From NCBI RefSeq assembly GCF_001660815.1, contig NZ_LYMI01000008.1:1-64000 (forward strand): a stretch of 64,000 nucleotides of DNA, given 5' to 3'. This document shows positions 29,301-37,577 of this stretch, in pieces. Each line of letters begins with the position of its first letter. The first letter of the stretch is position 1. The notes under the pieces are model-generated. The model made no database searches, had not been told where the DNA came from, and was given only the letters and a program-made list of their open reading frames with translations. Made by a program: the position numbers and the translations under genes. Source of the stretch: Xanthomonas nasturtii. GTDB taxonomy: Bacteria; Pseudomonadota; Gammaproteobacteria; Xanthomonadales; Xanthomonadaceae.

Positions 29301-32300
29301 GCCAACCTGACCATCGCCAGTGCCGACGATCTGGCCTTGACCGGCGTGCTCAGCGGCGCAGGTGCGCTGACCAAGACCGGTCTGGGCACGTTGACCTTGT
29401 CTGGCAGCAATGTGTTCAGTGGCCCGGTGTCGGTGCAGAGCGGTGTGCTTGCCACTTCGGCCACTGGCAGCTTGGGAAGCAGTGCAAGCGTGGACGTCGC
29501 GGCGGGGGCAGGGCTCTCGCTGGGCAGTAATACCGCGCTGGGCAGCGTTACCGGCCTGGGCAATGTGGCGATCCTGGGCGGCAATACCTTGCAGCTGGGC
29601 GTCACCAACGTCAGCAGCACGTTTGCAGGCGCGTTGAGCGATGCCGGTAATCTCGAAAAAGTCGGCACCGGAAGCGTGCAGCTCACCGGCACCAGCGCCA
29701 TCGGCGGTACCACGCAGATCAGCGCCGGCACGCTGGATGTGGATGGCACGCTGGGCAGCGTCGGTGGCCTTACGGTGGGCAGCGGCGGCACGCTGAGCGG
29801 TAGCGGGCTGGTCGACGCCGCAGTGACGGTGAACGACGGTGGCCGCCTGGTGGTGAGCAGCGGCTCGCTGTTGACCACCGGCAGCCTGAGCCTGGCGCCC
29901 AACGCCACGCTCGATGCGTTCCTGGGTGTGCCCAGCCAGACAGGGGTATTGGCAGTCAACGGCGATCTGACGCTGGACGGCACGCTCAACATCACCGACA
30001 TCGGCGGCTTCGGCACCGGCGTGTATCGCCTGATCGATTACACCGGCGCGTTGACCAACAATGGCCTGGGCTTTGGCACCTTGCCGGGCACGATCGACCC
30101 CACCCAGCTCACGTTGCAGACCGCGCTGGCGCAGCAGATCAACCTGGTGCTGCTGGCGCCGGGCAGCAACGTGCAGTTCTGGGATGGTGCGCAAGCCGTC
30201 GCCAATGGCAGCGCCGACGGCGGCACCGGCGTGTGGACCGCTGGCGCCACCAACTGGACCTCGCTCGATGGGCTGACCAACAGCGATTGGCAGAACAGCT
30301 TTGCGGTTTTTGCCGGCACCGCCGGTAACGTAGGCGTGCAGGGCACCCAAGGCATCACCGGCATGCAGTTCATCACCGATGGCTACGTGCTGAGCGATGC
30401 CGGCGCCGGCGCATTGAGCGCCAACGCTGCCAACACCATCATCCGCGTCGACCCCGGCGTCACCGGCACCATCGATGTCGCCATCGGTGGCACTGGCACG
30501 CTGCAAAAACTCGACACCGGCACGCTGGTACTGACTGGTCCCAACACCTACACCGGCGGCACCGCGCTCGGCGGCGGCAGCCTGGTGCTGGGCAATGCGC
30601 AAGCACTCGGCACCGGCACGCTGACTGCCGGCGCGGGCACCACGCTCGATGCCACCCAGGCCTTGGCCGTGGGCAATGCCGTTGTGCTCGACGGTGCGTT
30701 GACGCTGCCTGGCAGTAACGACCTGGCCTTGACCGGTGCGATCAGCGGTGCCGGCAGCCTGATCAAGAATGGCACCTCCACGCTCACGCTGAGCGGTACC
30801 AACAGCTATGCCGGCGGCACGGTGCTCAGCGATGGTGGCCTGGCGATCGGCAGCAACACCGCGTTGGGCAGCGGAGCGTTGTCGGTCACCGGCGATTCGG
30901 TGCTGAGCAATGCGGTTGCTGCGGCACTGGGCAATGCGGTCACGTTGGGTGCAGCGCTCACCGTCGACAACCCGGCCGACCTCACGCTTGCCGGCGACAT
31001 CAGCGGCAGCGGCGCGTTGATCAAGACCAACACCGGCACGCTGACCCTGGACGGTAGCAACAGCTACAGCGGTGGCACCACGCTCAGCGCCGGCACGCTG
31101 GTGGGCGATAGCGCCAGCCTGCAAGGCACCATCGTCGACAACGCGACGCTGGCGTTTAATCAAGTGGGCGATGGCGTGTTCAATGGCTCGGTCACCGGCA
31201 CCGGCAACCTGATCAAGGATGGCGCTGGCGCACTGCTGCTCAACGGCGCCAATGGCTACACCGGCGGCACGACCATCGCAGCGGGTACCTTGATCGGCGA
31301 CACCGCCAGCCTGCAGGGCGATATTGCCAACAACGCGGCATTGGTGTTCAACCAGACCACCGGCGGCGTGTATGCCGGCGTGGTCAGCGGCAGCGGTTCG
31401 CTGGAAAAGACCGGCAGCGGCGTGCTGCAGTTGATCGGCCCCAACAGCTACACCGGCGGCACGGTGATCAGCGCCGGCAGCTTGGTCGGCAACACCACCA
31501 GCCTGCAAGGCAACGTGGTCGACAACGCCACGCTGATCTTCGACCAGGCCAGCGACGGTGCGTTTGCCGGCGTGGTCAGCGGCACCGGTGGCGTGATCAA
31601 GCAAGGAGCCGGCGCGTTGACGCTGCTCGCGCCCAACACCTACAGCGGCGGCACCACCATCGCCAGCGGCAGCCTGATCGGCACCAGTGCCAGCCTGCAG
31701 GGCAATATCGTCGACAACGCGTTGCTGGTGTTCGACCAGGCCGGTGACGGGACCTATGCCGGCAATGTCACCGGGAGCGGTGCGTTGATCAAGAACGGTG
31801 CCGGTGCGCTGACCCTGGATGGCGTCAACGGCTATCTGGGCGGCACCACCATCAATGCGGGCACGTTGATCGGCGATACCGACAGCCTGCAGGGCAACAT
31901 CGCCAACAACAGCGCACTGGTGTTCCAGCAGACCGGCAACGGCGCCTACACCGGAACGCTGTCCGGCGCGGGCAGCCTGCTCAAGGATGGCGCCGGCACG
32001 CTGCTGATCACTGCAAACAGCACTGGCTTCGCCGGCCCCACCACCATCGCCGCCGGCACCCTGAGCGTGGGCAACCCGGCCAACCCGGGCGCAGCGCTGG
32101 GCGGGCCGGTCACGGTGGGCCCGGGCGGCACGCTCACCGGCAGCGGCAGCATCGGCAGCCTGGTGGCGTCGGGCACGGTGGTCACCGGCGGCACCAATGG
32201 CACCGTCAGCGTGGGCGGCAATGCCGCCTTTACACCAGGATCGACCTTGGCGGTGACGCCCGGCGATGGCGGTGCGGTGACGCCGGTGACGGTGGGTGGC

Positions 32301-33572
32301 GCAGCGACGGTGGCGACCGGCACCACCTTGCAGTTGATCCGCGCCACCGACCTGCCGTTGTTCGTGGAGATTCCAGTGATCAGCGCCAGCGGCGGCCTCA
32401 CCGGGCAGTTCACCAACGTGGTTTCCGATTACGCGTTTATCGAGCCGAATGTGAGCACCACCGCCACCGCGTTGTCGGTGACCTTCGGGCGCAACACCGT
32501 GGGCATGGTGGACGCGGTGACCACGCCGAACCAACAGTCCACCGCGGCGGCCGTGGACGGCTTGCCGAACACCAGCCCGATCTACCAGGCGGTGGTGCGC
32601 CTGCCCGACGACCCGGAAGCGGTGCGCACCGCGTTTGCCTCGCTGTCGGGCGAAAGCCACGCCAGTACCGCAACCGCGCTGCTGGACAGCCGCTTCCTCA
32701 ACAGCGGCATCGGCAACCATCTGCGTGGCGACAGCCAGGACGCGCTGGTCGGCGACACCCTGGTGTGGATCACCGGGCGCAGCCTGCCTAACCGTGTCGA
32801 TGGCGATGCCAATGCGGTGTCGGTGCGCCGCGAGGACAATGGGGTGATGGCCGGTGCCGAACGCCGCTTCGGCGAACGTAGCGTGCTGGGCATTGCGGTG
32901 GGCAACCAGGACATCGAGAGCTGGTCGCGCGCGTGGGGCGACCGTGCCGATGTGGATGGCACCCATGCCGGCGTGTACGGCCGGGCCGACTGGGCTGCGT
33001 TTTCGCTGCAAGGCGCGGTGGATTACGCCAGCTACGACGTGGACAGCACGCGTCGGGTGATGTTGCCCGGGGTGCTGGAAGAACGCCTGAACAGCAACTA
33101 CGACGCCACCGCGGTGACGGTCTCGCTGGAAGCGGCCTGGAATCTGCGCACCGAGGGTGCGGTGTACAGCCCGTTCATTGCGGCCGATTACACCCGTCTG
33201 AAGACCGATGGCTTCACCGAACGCGGCGGCATTTCCGGGCTGTCGGTCGACAGTGCCAGCGACACATTCACCACCAGCACGCTGGGTGTGCGTGGGAACT
33301 GGGACCTGGGCCAGAAGGCGGCGCTGTATGCGTCGGCAGGCTGGCGGCATGCCTTCGGCGACCGCTCCGTGCAGCGCTCGGCCGGCTTCATCGGCACCGG
33401 CTCGCAGTTCTCGGTGCAAAGCGTCACCCTGGCCAAGAACGCTGCCGTCGGCGAGTTGGGCGTCAGCCTGATCACCTCGCCGCGTAGCCGCCTGGCACTG
33501 TCGCTGCAAGGACTCAGCGGCGACGGGCAAACCGCGTATGGCGGCCAGGTGACCTGGGGAGTGAGCTTCTAA
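23379..33572 (+). CDS. Giant type V autotransporter with about 26 PATR-type beta-strand repeats
   Basis: 3397 residues. It starts with an extended signal peptide (MNRAFALVWNAAIGNWVVTH, then RRRRK and a hydrophobic core ending AAPGLAWGA), typical of very large autotransporters. The passenger is a predicted beta-helix built from passenger-associated transport repeats of the form GxLxKxGxGxLxLxGxNxYxGGT. I count about 26: one set spaced about 85 residues apart (residues ~420-1480), a ~550-residue supermodule present twice (~1370-2465), and a last set spaced about 64 residues apart (~2545-2870). The C-terminal ~290 residues are the autotransporter barrel, starting near AFASLSGESHASTATALL and ending GQVTWGVSF. 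Cysteines occur only near the start. No enzymatic domain is visible, so an adhesin or surface-structure role is likely but inferred. Confidence 0.92.
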   Translation: MNRAFALVWNAAIGNWVVTHELVRRRRKPGSTRRVLPALVVLAVGAAAPGLAWGACTPAIPAAGATVTCSGVPIIGNSFASSANDLTVNVAAGSQMTAGLLGGTAIALSGTNATLNNAGAIDPSVLGLLSVLSTGVSIGNASSTAVAVNNLATGTLYGTGNLLGANLLNLDGMALGITSASNGTVQIDNAGVIDSRALLGLSILGSDTPVIAVTGGGTVNAVNTGTINGRVGFQSSATGNSFINAGTINGSVSMGAGSTNSFTAVTTGSVNNGGGLALELLGPGGLLSFAQTGVVDGGLGGNNTLILQNSAVGTGSGTTGVGTLSTAQYINFGNLRVNSGTWSLGGGSNFGNSALDGGVLQFANPAQLGNTITANGGILQATAAGLTLAPTNGITLGAGGLTVQGTNALTIGSPITGTGGLTKTGTGGLALTGASTFTGGVNLLDGALTVGTNNALGTGTVTASGGSVLAGAAVNLANAFSLSNTVGIGGANALRIGGAVSGSGVLNKVGTGTLTLGGSNTYSGGTTLAAGSVLLETSGALGTGTVTAAGGLLDNTAPLTLTNNFALNNTLGLGASGNALTLSGTLAGVGGVSKTGTGTLALNGISTYSGGTTLAAGTLQLGSASALGSGALNVTGASSLSTAAPSTVTNGISLAAPLTWAGTQALTLSGAINGAGSLIKSGTGDLTLTNTNAYTGGTTLNTGRLVVGSNAALGTGTLTASEGELDATTAVTLGNAVALTGTVGVGSSGTALNLTGTISGAGGLNKLGGGTLTLGGLNTYTGGTILNAGTLAVASGTALGTGALNVAGNAALQNTAAATLNNALTLSTGALTLDGTQALTLGGDISGAGSLIKSGGDLTLSGNNTYAGGTTLATGKLTVGSNTALGNGTLAAAAGTTLDTAAVSTLANAIALAGQLTVGGSTALTLTGAIGGAGSLDKLGPASLTLAGNNTYLGGTRLTAGSLILGSDTALGTGSLSVSGGLLDSTAARVLANSVVLDADLQLGGSQDLTLTGGISGVGGLNKDGAAALTLTGANTFNGGVDLNAGSLLIGSGAALGNGVLTAAGGTQLQATTAATVGNDVVVNGALSLTGNNDLGLTGTVSGAGSLVKQGAAALSLTGNNLYTGGTLLNSGALVVGSNAALGSGALTAADGTLLTAATAVTLQNAVTADGALAIDGQNLTLDGAIDGAGSLIKTGTQTLTLNGNNTWGGGLQLQSGALLVGSDTALGVGTLTAAGGTSLDASTAVVLANAVALNGTLTLPGAQDIALDGVISGIGGLAKQGNTTLTLSNANTFSGGVAVGAGRLVLGSNDALGVGGLVVGGAAELDTTAAFTLGNDVLLNAPLTLVGSNDLALNGSIGGTGSLIKNGTTTLSLNANNSYGGGTSLSAGTIAVGANDALGTGALSVLGNSVLSNAVAVALGNDIALGAALTVDNAADMLASGAISGSGDLIKTGLGTLTLSGNNSYTGPLAIQAGTVVASTAASLGNASNVDVAAGAVLNLTNGGLINALSGAGGVDTDAGATLQLGGGDFAGSLGGGGNLDKVGTGTVRLLGTSAIGGTTQVSGGTLDVVGSLGTSALNVASGGTLTGTGPAGNVGAAVTVSDGGRLALTSGSSLSVGALTLAPGAFVDVALAAPSTTRLLAVNGNLTLDGTLNITDIGGFGTGVYRLIDYTGALTNNGMVIGLFPGSVDISQLALQTAIGQQLNLVVTAPGSIVQFWDGVQTTANGTVDGGAGTWGAATNWTGQDGSVNSTWQGDFAVFSGTAGTVGVQGTQSIGGLQFVTDGYQLTDAGAGALAVVDPLTAIRVDPGATASIGVAITGTGGVQKLDTGTLVLTGPNTYTGGTALGGGSLVLGNTQALGTGTLTAGAGTTLDATQALAVGNAVVLDGALTLPGSNDLALTGAISGAGSLVKNGTSTLTLDGSNSYLGGSVLNAGTLAVGSNTALGVGSLSVLGDATLSNTIALALGNNINLGANLTIASADDLALTGVLSGAGALTKTGLGTLTLSGSNVFSGPVSVQSGVLATSATGSLGSSASVDVAAGAGLSLGSNTALGSVTGLGNVAILGGNTLQLGVTNVSSTFAGALSDAGNLEKVGTGSVQLTGTSAIGGTTQISAGTLDVDGTLGSVGGLTVGSGGTLSGSGLVDAAVTVNDGGRLVVSSGSLLTTGSLSLAPNATLDAFLGVPSQTGVLAVNGDLTLDGTLNITDIGGFGTGVYRLIDYTGALTNNGLGFGTLPGTIDPTQLTLQTALAQQINLVLLAPGSNVQFWDGAQAVANGSADGGTGVWTAGATNWTSLDGLTNSDWQNSFAVFAGTAGNVGVQGTQGITGMQFITDGYVLSDAGAGALSANAANTIIRVDPGVTGTIDVAIGGTGTLQKLDTGTLVLTGPNTYTGGTALGGGSLVLGNAQALGTGTLTAGAGTTLDATQALAVGNAVVLDGALTLPGSNDLALTGAISGAGSLIKNGTSTLTLSGTNSYAGGTVLSDGGLAIGSNTALGSGALSVTGDSVLSNAVAAALGNAVTLGAALTVDNPADLTLAGDISGSGALIKTNTGTLTLDGSNSYSGGTTLSAGTLVGDSASLQGTIVDNATLAFNQVGDGVFNGSVTGTGNLIKDGAGALLLNGANGYTGGTTIAAGTLIGDTASLQGDIANNAALVFNQTTGGVYAGVVSGSGSLEKTGSGVLQLIGPNSYTGGTVISAGSLVGNTTSLQGNVVDNATLIFDQASDGAFAGVVSGTGGVIKQGAGALTLLAPNTYSGGTTIASGSLIGTSASLQGNIVDNALLVFDQAGDGTYAGNVTGSGALIKNGAGALTLDGVNGYLGGTTINAGTLIGDTDSLQGNIANNSALVFQQTGNGAYTGTLSGAGSLLKDGAGTLLITANSTGFAGPTTIAAGTLSVGNPANPGAALGGPVTVGPGGTLTGSGSIGSLVASGTVVTGGTNGTVSVGGNAAFTPGSTLAVTPGDGGAVTPVTVGGAATVATGTTLQLIRATDLPLFVEIPVISASGGLTGQFTNVVSDYAFIEPNVSTTATALSVTFGRNTVGMVDAVTTPNQQSTAAAVDGLPNTSPIYQAVVRLPDDPEAVRTAFASLSGESHASTATALLDSRFLNSGIGNHLRGDSQDALVGDTLVWITGRSLPNRVDGDANAVSVRREDNGVMAGAERRFGERSVLGIAVGNQDIESWSRAWGDRADVDGTHAGVYGRADWAAFSLQGAVDYASYDVDSTRRVMLPGVLEERLNSNYDATAVTVSLEAAWNLRTEGAVYSPFIAADYTRLKTDGFTERGGISGLSVDSASDTFTTSTLGVRGNWDLGQKAALYASAGWRHAFGDRSVQRSAGFIGTGSQFSVQSVTLAKNAAVGELGVSLITSPRSRLALSLQGLSGDGQTAYGGQVTWGVSF
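24640..27770 (+). repeat. Tandem 255-bp (85-codon) repeats inside the giant autotransporter
   Basis: Successive copies of a ~255-bp unit encode GxLxKxGxxxLxLxGxNxYxGG, followed by a LxxGxLxVGSxxALGxGxL strand pair. About 12 units are in this register; for example repeat cores lie near 25405 and 25659. The copies are diverged at DNA level, so the array is old. Confidence 0.8.
28861..29129 (+). repeat. Near-identical long direct repeat in the giant autotransporter, copy 1
   Basis: This segment recurs at 30511-30779, displaced by exactly 1650 bases (550 codons), with only about ten substitutions by eye. It is the best conserved part of a duplicated supermodule that also shares the NITDIGGFGTGVYRLIDYTG segment (28346 and 29990 regions). 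Confidence 0.85.
30511..30779 (+). repeat. Near-identical long direct repeat in the giant autotransporter, copy 2
   Basis: Second copy of 28861-29129 at an in-frame distance of 1650 bases. It is far more similar than the other repeats, which suggests recent duplication or gene conversion. It could allow length changes by recombination. Confidence 0.85.
31010..32045 (+). repeat. Tandem 190-192-bp (64-codon) repeats near the end of the passenger
   Basis: Six repeat cores lie at about 31011, 31204, 31396, 31589, 31778 and 31971. Each has a shorter inter-repeat segment, SLQGNIVDNATLxFxQ, instead of the ALGxGxL segment of the 255-bp register. This is a separate amplification of a shorter unit directly before the barrel. 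Confidence 0.8.
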
Positions 33573-33603
33573 CGTTTCGGCTTGTCGAGTGCCTGAAACT
33601 GCA

Positions 33604-33631
33604 AAAACGCCCCGGCATGCCGGGGCGTTTT
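33604..33631. terminator. Bidirectional palindromic terminator shared by two convergent autotransporters
   Basis: A 28-base perfect palindrome (AAAACGCCCCGG CATG CCGGGGCGTTTT, read as two arms around the CATG centre) has A-runs on one side and T-runs on the other, so it works for both strands. It lies 32 bases after the giant autotransporter stop and 80 bases after the stop of the minus-strand protease autotransporter. Confidence 0.92.
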
Positions 33632-33710
33632 CTTTGCCGATGCCTGTGCCGTCACAACCCATCCGGCACTGCCGCACGCTCACCGCGCATCGCCTGTGCA
33701 GCGGCTGCGC

Positions 33711-36476
33711 TCAGAACTGCCAGCGCAGACCGACGTTGGCGTTGATGCTGTTGGCATCCGAACGACCGCGCTCGGTGCCCACGTTGCCGTAGATGGAGAA
33801 CGCATCGTTGAGCTGGTAGCGCACGCCAACCGAGGCACGCAGCGATTGCTTGGACACCGGCTCGCCGGCCACGTTGAAGCGCGCTTCCGGCAGCCCGGTG
33901 AACCAGGCGGAGAAGTCGGAATTCGGATTGCCCAGCAGCGAGCGATACGCCACCAGACCGTCGAAGCCCCATTTGCCGCGTGCCAGATGACCCCGCACGC
34001 CCACCTCGCCGTAACCTGCGCGCAGCGTGTCGCTGTTGGCGCTCATACCCAGGCCGGTCACCGAGGCTTCGCTGAAGGCATCCTGGGTCTGGCTCACCAC
34101 ACCGGCAGCCACGAACGGCGACAACCCGGCATGCGTCATCAAGCCGAGTTCCGCACGCGCCGACCAGTTGGTGTCGTGGCGACGGTCCTGCAAGCGCTCG
34201 CCGATATTGCCGGCCTGCACGTTGCGTTCGGTTTCGACGTTGCTCATGCCGTACGAGCCGATCGCCGACAGATACACCTGGCCGATTGGCTGGTACAGGT
34301 AAGCGGTCATCGCATAACGGTCCGAGCGCAAACGGCTCGAAGACGCCGCGATGTGCGCACGGTCCTGACCGGACGTCACGGCCGCACCGACGATGGTGCC
34401 GGCGTTGCCCATCGGCAGATCCACGCCGAAGGTGGTCGCCTGCTGGGTGTAATCGGCCGAATCGAAACCGCTGCGGCTCAAATCGCCGTCCAGGTAGCTG
34501 CCCTGCATCCAGGTGGTCAGCGACGTGGTATCGGCCAGGTAGGGCAGGCGGTCGGCAGCCACACGCGCATCGTTGAGCGCGGACTGGAAGCCCAGCGTGC
34601 GCTCGATGCCGTGCACCTGGCCGGCCAGGGTCGGCAGCGACGCAGCCACCTGCGCATCGGACGCTGCGATCAGCGAACCGGTGGCGCTGATCAGGCCGCC
34701 CAGATTGTCGGTGTCGCCCGCGGCCACCCGCGTATCCAGCACCTTGACCAGCGTGTCGACCTGGTTCGCACCGTTGACCACCGACTGCGGCGCACCGGCG
34801 GCCTGTGCGCTGGCGGCGGAGGCGTTGCGGGTCAGCGTGGCGGTGACAGTGGTCGGGTCATAGGCGAGCGAGGCGGTCCAGAAGAAATTGTTGGCGTACT
34901 GCACGCGGTCGAAGGTGCCCTGCAGGTTGCCGGCCCTGACGATCTTTTCGCTGCTGCCGACGGTGTAGCCAGCCGCTTCCGGCAGCAACAGCAGATTGCC
35001 CTTCAAACTGGCCTGGCCGGTGACGGTGAGGCCCTTGCCCAATTCAAGCGCGGTGGTGCCGGTGTTGTTGACCAGGCCGTAGTTGCCGTTGATCACACCG
35101 CCGCGCGATTCGAACGTGGCCGAGTTGAGCACGATCACATCCGAACGCAGGCTGCCGGACAGTGCGAGCACGCCATCGCTGATGCTGGTGCCGCCGGTGT
35201 AGCTGTTGTTGCCGCTCAGCGTCAGCTTGCCGGCGCCGGTCTTGGTCAGGTTGCCCGCGCCGGAGATGGCGTTGCTGAAAGTGCTGTCGTAGCCGGACGT
35301 GACGTTGGCCGACCAGTTGTTGATGAACTGCGCCGGGCCCTTGATCGCCTTGGCCGCGTTGACCAGGCCAAATCCGTACAGCGCATCCACGCCCGGGTCG
35401 CCCAGGTCGGTGGCGGTGGTCAGCAGGGTCTGCTGCAGGTTGGAAGCGCTCATCCACGGATACACGCCCAGCACTTGCGCTGCGATGCCGCTGACGGCAG
35501 CGGTGGAGAACGAGGTACCGGCGATCTGGCCCTGCAGTTCGGTGCCGGCCAGGGCCGGGGCGGCGTAGCTGCCCGGCGCGACCAGGCACCACTGCGCCGC
35601 GGCGCCGCAGTGATTGGAATAGCTGGTCAGGCCGGCGGCATTGCCGGCACTGTCGATATTGATTGCGCCCACGGCCAGCCAGTTGTTGCGCAGGCTGGCT
35701 TCCTGCACCGGCGTGGCGGCCGGGTAGGAGGCTTCCGCCGCGCCTTCGTTGCCGGTGGAGGCCACGATCAACGCGTCGGCCTGCACCAGCGGGGTCAGCG
35801 CGTACTTCCAGGCCAACGCGGCGTTGGCGCTGGCGGCGGCATCCGGATACGAGGCACCGATGGACAGGTTGGCGATCCGCACGCCAGCGGCGGCCAGATC
35901 CACCGCAGCGCGGCGGGTCTGCTGCGTGCCGCAGGAATTTTCGGCGCAGATGCGCGCGTAGAACAGGTCGGCATCCGGCGCGACGCCGCCGGCAAAGCCG
36001 TCCTGCGCCGAGCCCAGCACCAGCGCGGAGACCACCGTGCCATGACCGCGCAGGGAATTGGCGGACGACTCCGGCGTGCCCGGGCTGGCGGTGTAGTCGT
36101 TGAAGCTGTCGACCTTGCCGCTGATCGGCGTATAGCTCGGCACCAGGTTGTCGTCCAGCACGGCCAGCTTCACGCCCTGGCCCTTGGCACCGGCCTGCTG
36201 CGCCAGATCCGCATTGGTCGGCACCAGCAGGTTGCTGCCCACACCCTGGTAGCGGGGCGGCGGGGTCGGAGCCGGCGCGGTCTTGGGCAGCGGGTCGGCT
36301 GCAGGCGGCGGGGTGGTCGGTGCCGGTGCCGGCGTCGGAGCCGGCGTCGGAGCCGGTGCGATCACGGTGCTCTGCGGCGGGTCGCTGCGGACGTTGCCGC
36401 CACCGCCACCACCGCCACCACAGGCAGTCAGGACAAGGCAGGAGGCGATGGTGGTTGCAAGTAGCGAGCGATTCAT
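33711..36476 (-). CDS. Subtilisin-type (S8) serine protease autotransporter lipoprotein
   Basis: 921 residues. The signal ends in the lipobox LVLTAC (Cys 19), followed by an eight-Gly run and a Pro/Ala-rich linker to about residue 75. The S8 catalytic triad is complete: Asp 108 or 109 (LAVLDDNLV), His 145 (RGHGTVVS) and Ser 322 (GTSFSTAAVSG). Next come one passenger-associated transport repeat near 425 (LTKTGAGKLTLSGNNSYTGG) and a C-terminal autotransporter barrel of about 270 residues ending NVGLRWQF. The domain order resembles the Neisseria NalP lipoprotein protease, which cuts other surface proteins. Processing of the convergent giant autotransporter is an attractive but untested idea. Full length, no frameshift. 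Confidence 0.92.
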   Translation of the reverse strand: MNRSLLATTIASCLVLTACGGGGGGGGNVRSDPPQSTVIAPAPTPAPTPAPAPTTPPPAADPLPKTAPAPTPPPRYQGVGSNLLVPTNADLAQQAGAKGQGVKLAVLDDNLVPSYTPISGKVDSFNDYTASPGTPESSANSLRGHGTVVSALVLGSAQDGFAGGVAPDADLFYARICAENSCGTQQTRRAAVDLAAAGVRIANLSIGASYPDAAASANAALAWKYALTPLVQADALIVASTGNEGAAEASYPAATPVQEASLRNNWLAVGAINIDSAGNAAGLTSYSNHCGAAAQWCLVAPGSYAAPALAGTELQGQIAGTSFSTAAVSGIAAQVLGVYPWMSASNLQQTLLTTATDLGDPGVDALYGFGLVNAAKAIKGPAQFINNWSANVTSGYDSTFSNAISGAGNLTKTGAGKLTLSGNNSYTGGTSISDGVLALSGSLRSDVIVLNSATFESRGGVINGNYGLVNNTGTTALELGKGLTVTGQASLKGNLLLLPEAAGYTVGSSEKIVRAGNLQGTFDRVQYANNFFWTASLAYDPTTVTATLTRNASAASAQAAGAPQSVVNGANQVDTLVKVLDTRVAAGDTDNLGGLISATGSLIAASDAQVAASLPTLAGQVHGIERTLGFQSALNDARVAADRLPYLADTTSLTTWMQGSYLDGDLSRSGFDSADYTQQATTFGVDLPMGNAGTIVGAAVTSGQDRAHIAASSSRLRSDRYAMTAYLYQPIGQVYLSAIGSYGMSNVETERNVQAGNIGERLQDRRHDTNWSARAELGLMTHAGLSPFVAAGVVSQTQDAFSEASVTGLGMSANSDTLRAGYGEVGVRGHLARGKWGFDGLVAYRSLLGNPNSDFSAWFTGLPEARFNVAGEPVSKQSLRASVGVRYQLNDAFSIYGNVGTERGRSDANSINANVGLRWQF

Positions 36477-37577
36477 AGGTTTTGTCGGTTCCGATAATGG
36501 GCGCGCCGCTACAGCGGATATTCAAAATTTGGCGCAGAGGTTCCCAGCGCTGGCGATCGCCAACGCAGGCATTTTTTTCACAATTTATTCACCTTGACCG
36601 CTGCGCCTCCGTCCCCTCGGAGAAACGCTTGCGGAAAATTCGGCAATGCAGCTGTGCATTAACCGTGTGCTTGCGAGATTGTTTAACGGCGCTATCCAAA
36701 AACTCTAAAACATGAATGGACAGTTGCTATTCAGAGAAAATCAGCCGGAATAGGCACGGTCGATTTAATCCATAGCAAAAATGGGTTGGAAGCGCCCTAG
36801 CAGGCTCTGCCGCAGAATAATGTCATAGCGGACTCAACAATATGCCGTCACAAATCTCGAAGGGCAGTAATCCTAAATGCGATGGCAGTAGCGTGAAATA
36901 AGGGAAACCTATCGCGGATGTCGGTGAATCCCCTACCTACTGTAGCGAATTCAAGCGCAAGTTAGCGCATCTAACGAACTCTAGCGTGTACTGCCGTGTT
37001 TTCGGTGGATGCGTTCAGAAATATACTAATTTGCGCTGATTGGTACTGATCTTTAAAGCAGTATATTGCGAAATATATACTGTGCGTACTCAAGCGTGGC
37101 CAGCCATTGTGCCTAATCCGTCGCCCCAGGCAGTCCAAATTCATCAGGTACGGACAGCTTGCTTTTTAGATGCACCTTCCTTTTAAAATAAAATTTCTTT
37201 CGCTGCAGCAATCACAGCGCGGCAAAGCCGCCGAAAAATATCTGGTGATTTGGCAGTGTGTGGGTTTAATTCCGACACCCGCGGCTGCGTTCCACGAGCG
37301 TGCCTCCGCGAAGCGCCTGGGCTCATGCGTGACGGTTGCCAACGAGCTGGCGCGTAGCCCGCTAAGACTCGGCCACTGCGGTTGTGCCTGTTCGAATCGT
37401 GCTGGTGCAGCCGGCACGGCTACTGCCCGGCGCCCCGACGTCAGGCGATGCGGCTGGCGGTGAAGCTGCGCCCCATCGGGCCACTCGCCGGGAATCGCCA
37501 AGGCCCGTTGCGCTGCGCATAAACCATTCAAGGTGTGTCGCGGGCGTCTTTCCTCATCGCCGCTATGCTTGCTGCCA
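36477..37577. other. AT-richer intergenic stretch at the left border of the accessory island
   Basis: About 1.1 kb with no gene I can support; the minus-strand frame 37166-37633 lacks motifs and a plausible start. From 36600 to 37200 the base composition is clearly lower in GC than the surrounding genes. Its 5' part must carry the promoter of the protease autotransporter. A perfect 8-bp inverted repeat lies at 37059-37082. Confidence 0.5.
37059..37082. promoter_or_regulatory. Operator-like palindrome
   Basis: CAGTATAT (37059-37066) and ATATACTG (37075-37082) form perfect arms around an 8-base spacer in AT-rich DNA. The layout is that of a dimeric repressor site, but no regulated gene is identified nearby. 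Confidence 0.35.

Noticed and set aside
29277..33683. 1468-residue open frame on the minus strand across the giant autotransporter
   Set aside because: It is the antisense shadow of the repetitive, GC-rich, Gly/Thr/Ala-coding passenger. Its translation is Arg/Gln/His-rich with no family motif, and the sense frame has an unambiguous signal peptide and barrel.
33696..36464. 922-residue plus-strand open frame over the protease autotransporter
   Set aside because: Mirror of the real minus-strand gene, which carries the full catalytic triad and lipobox.
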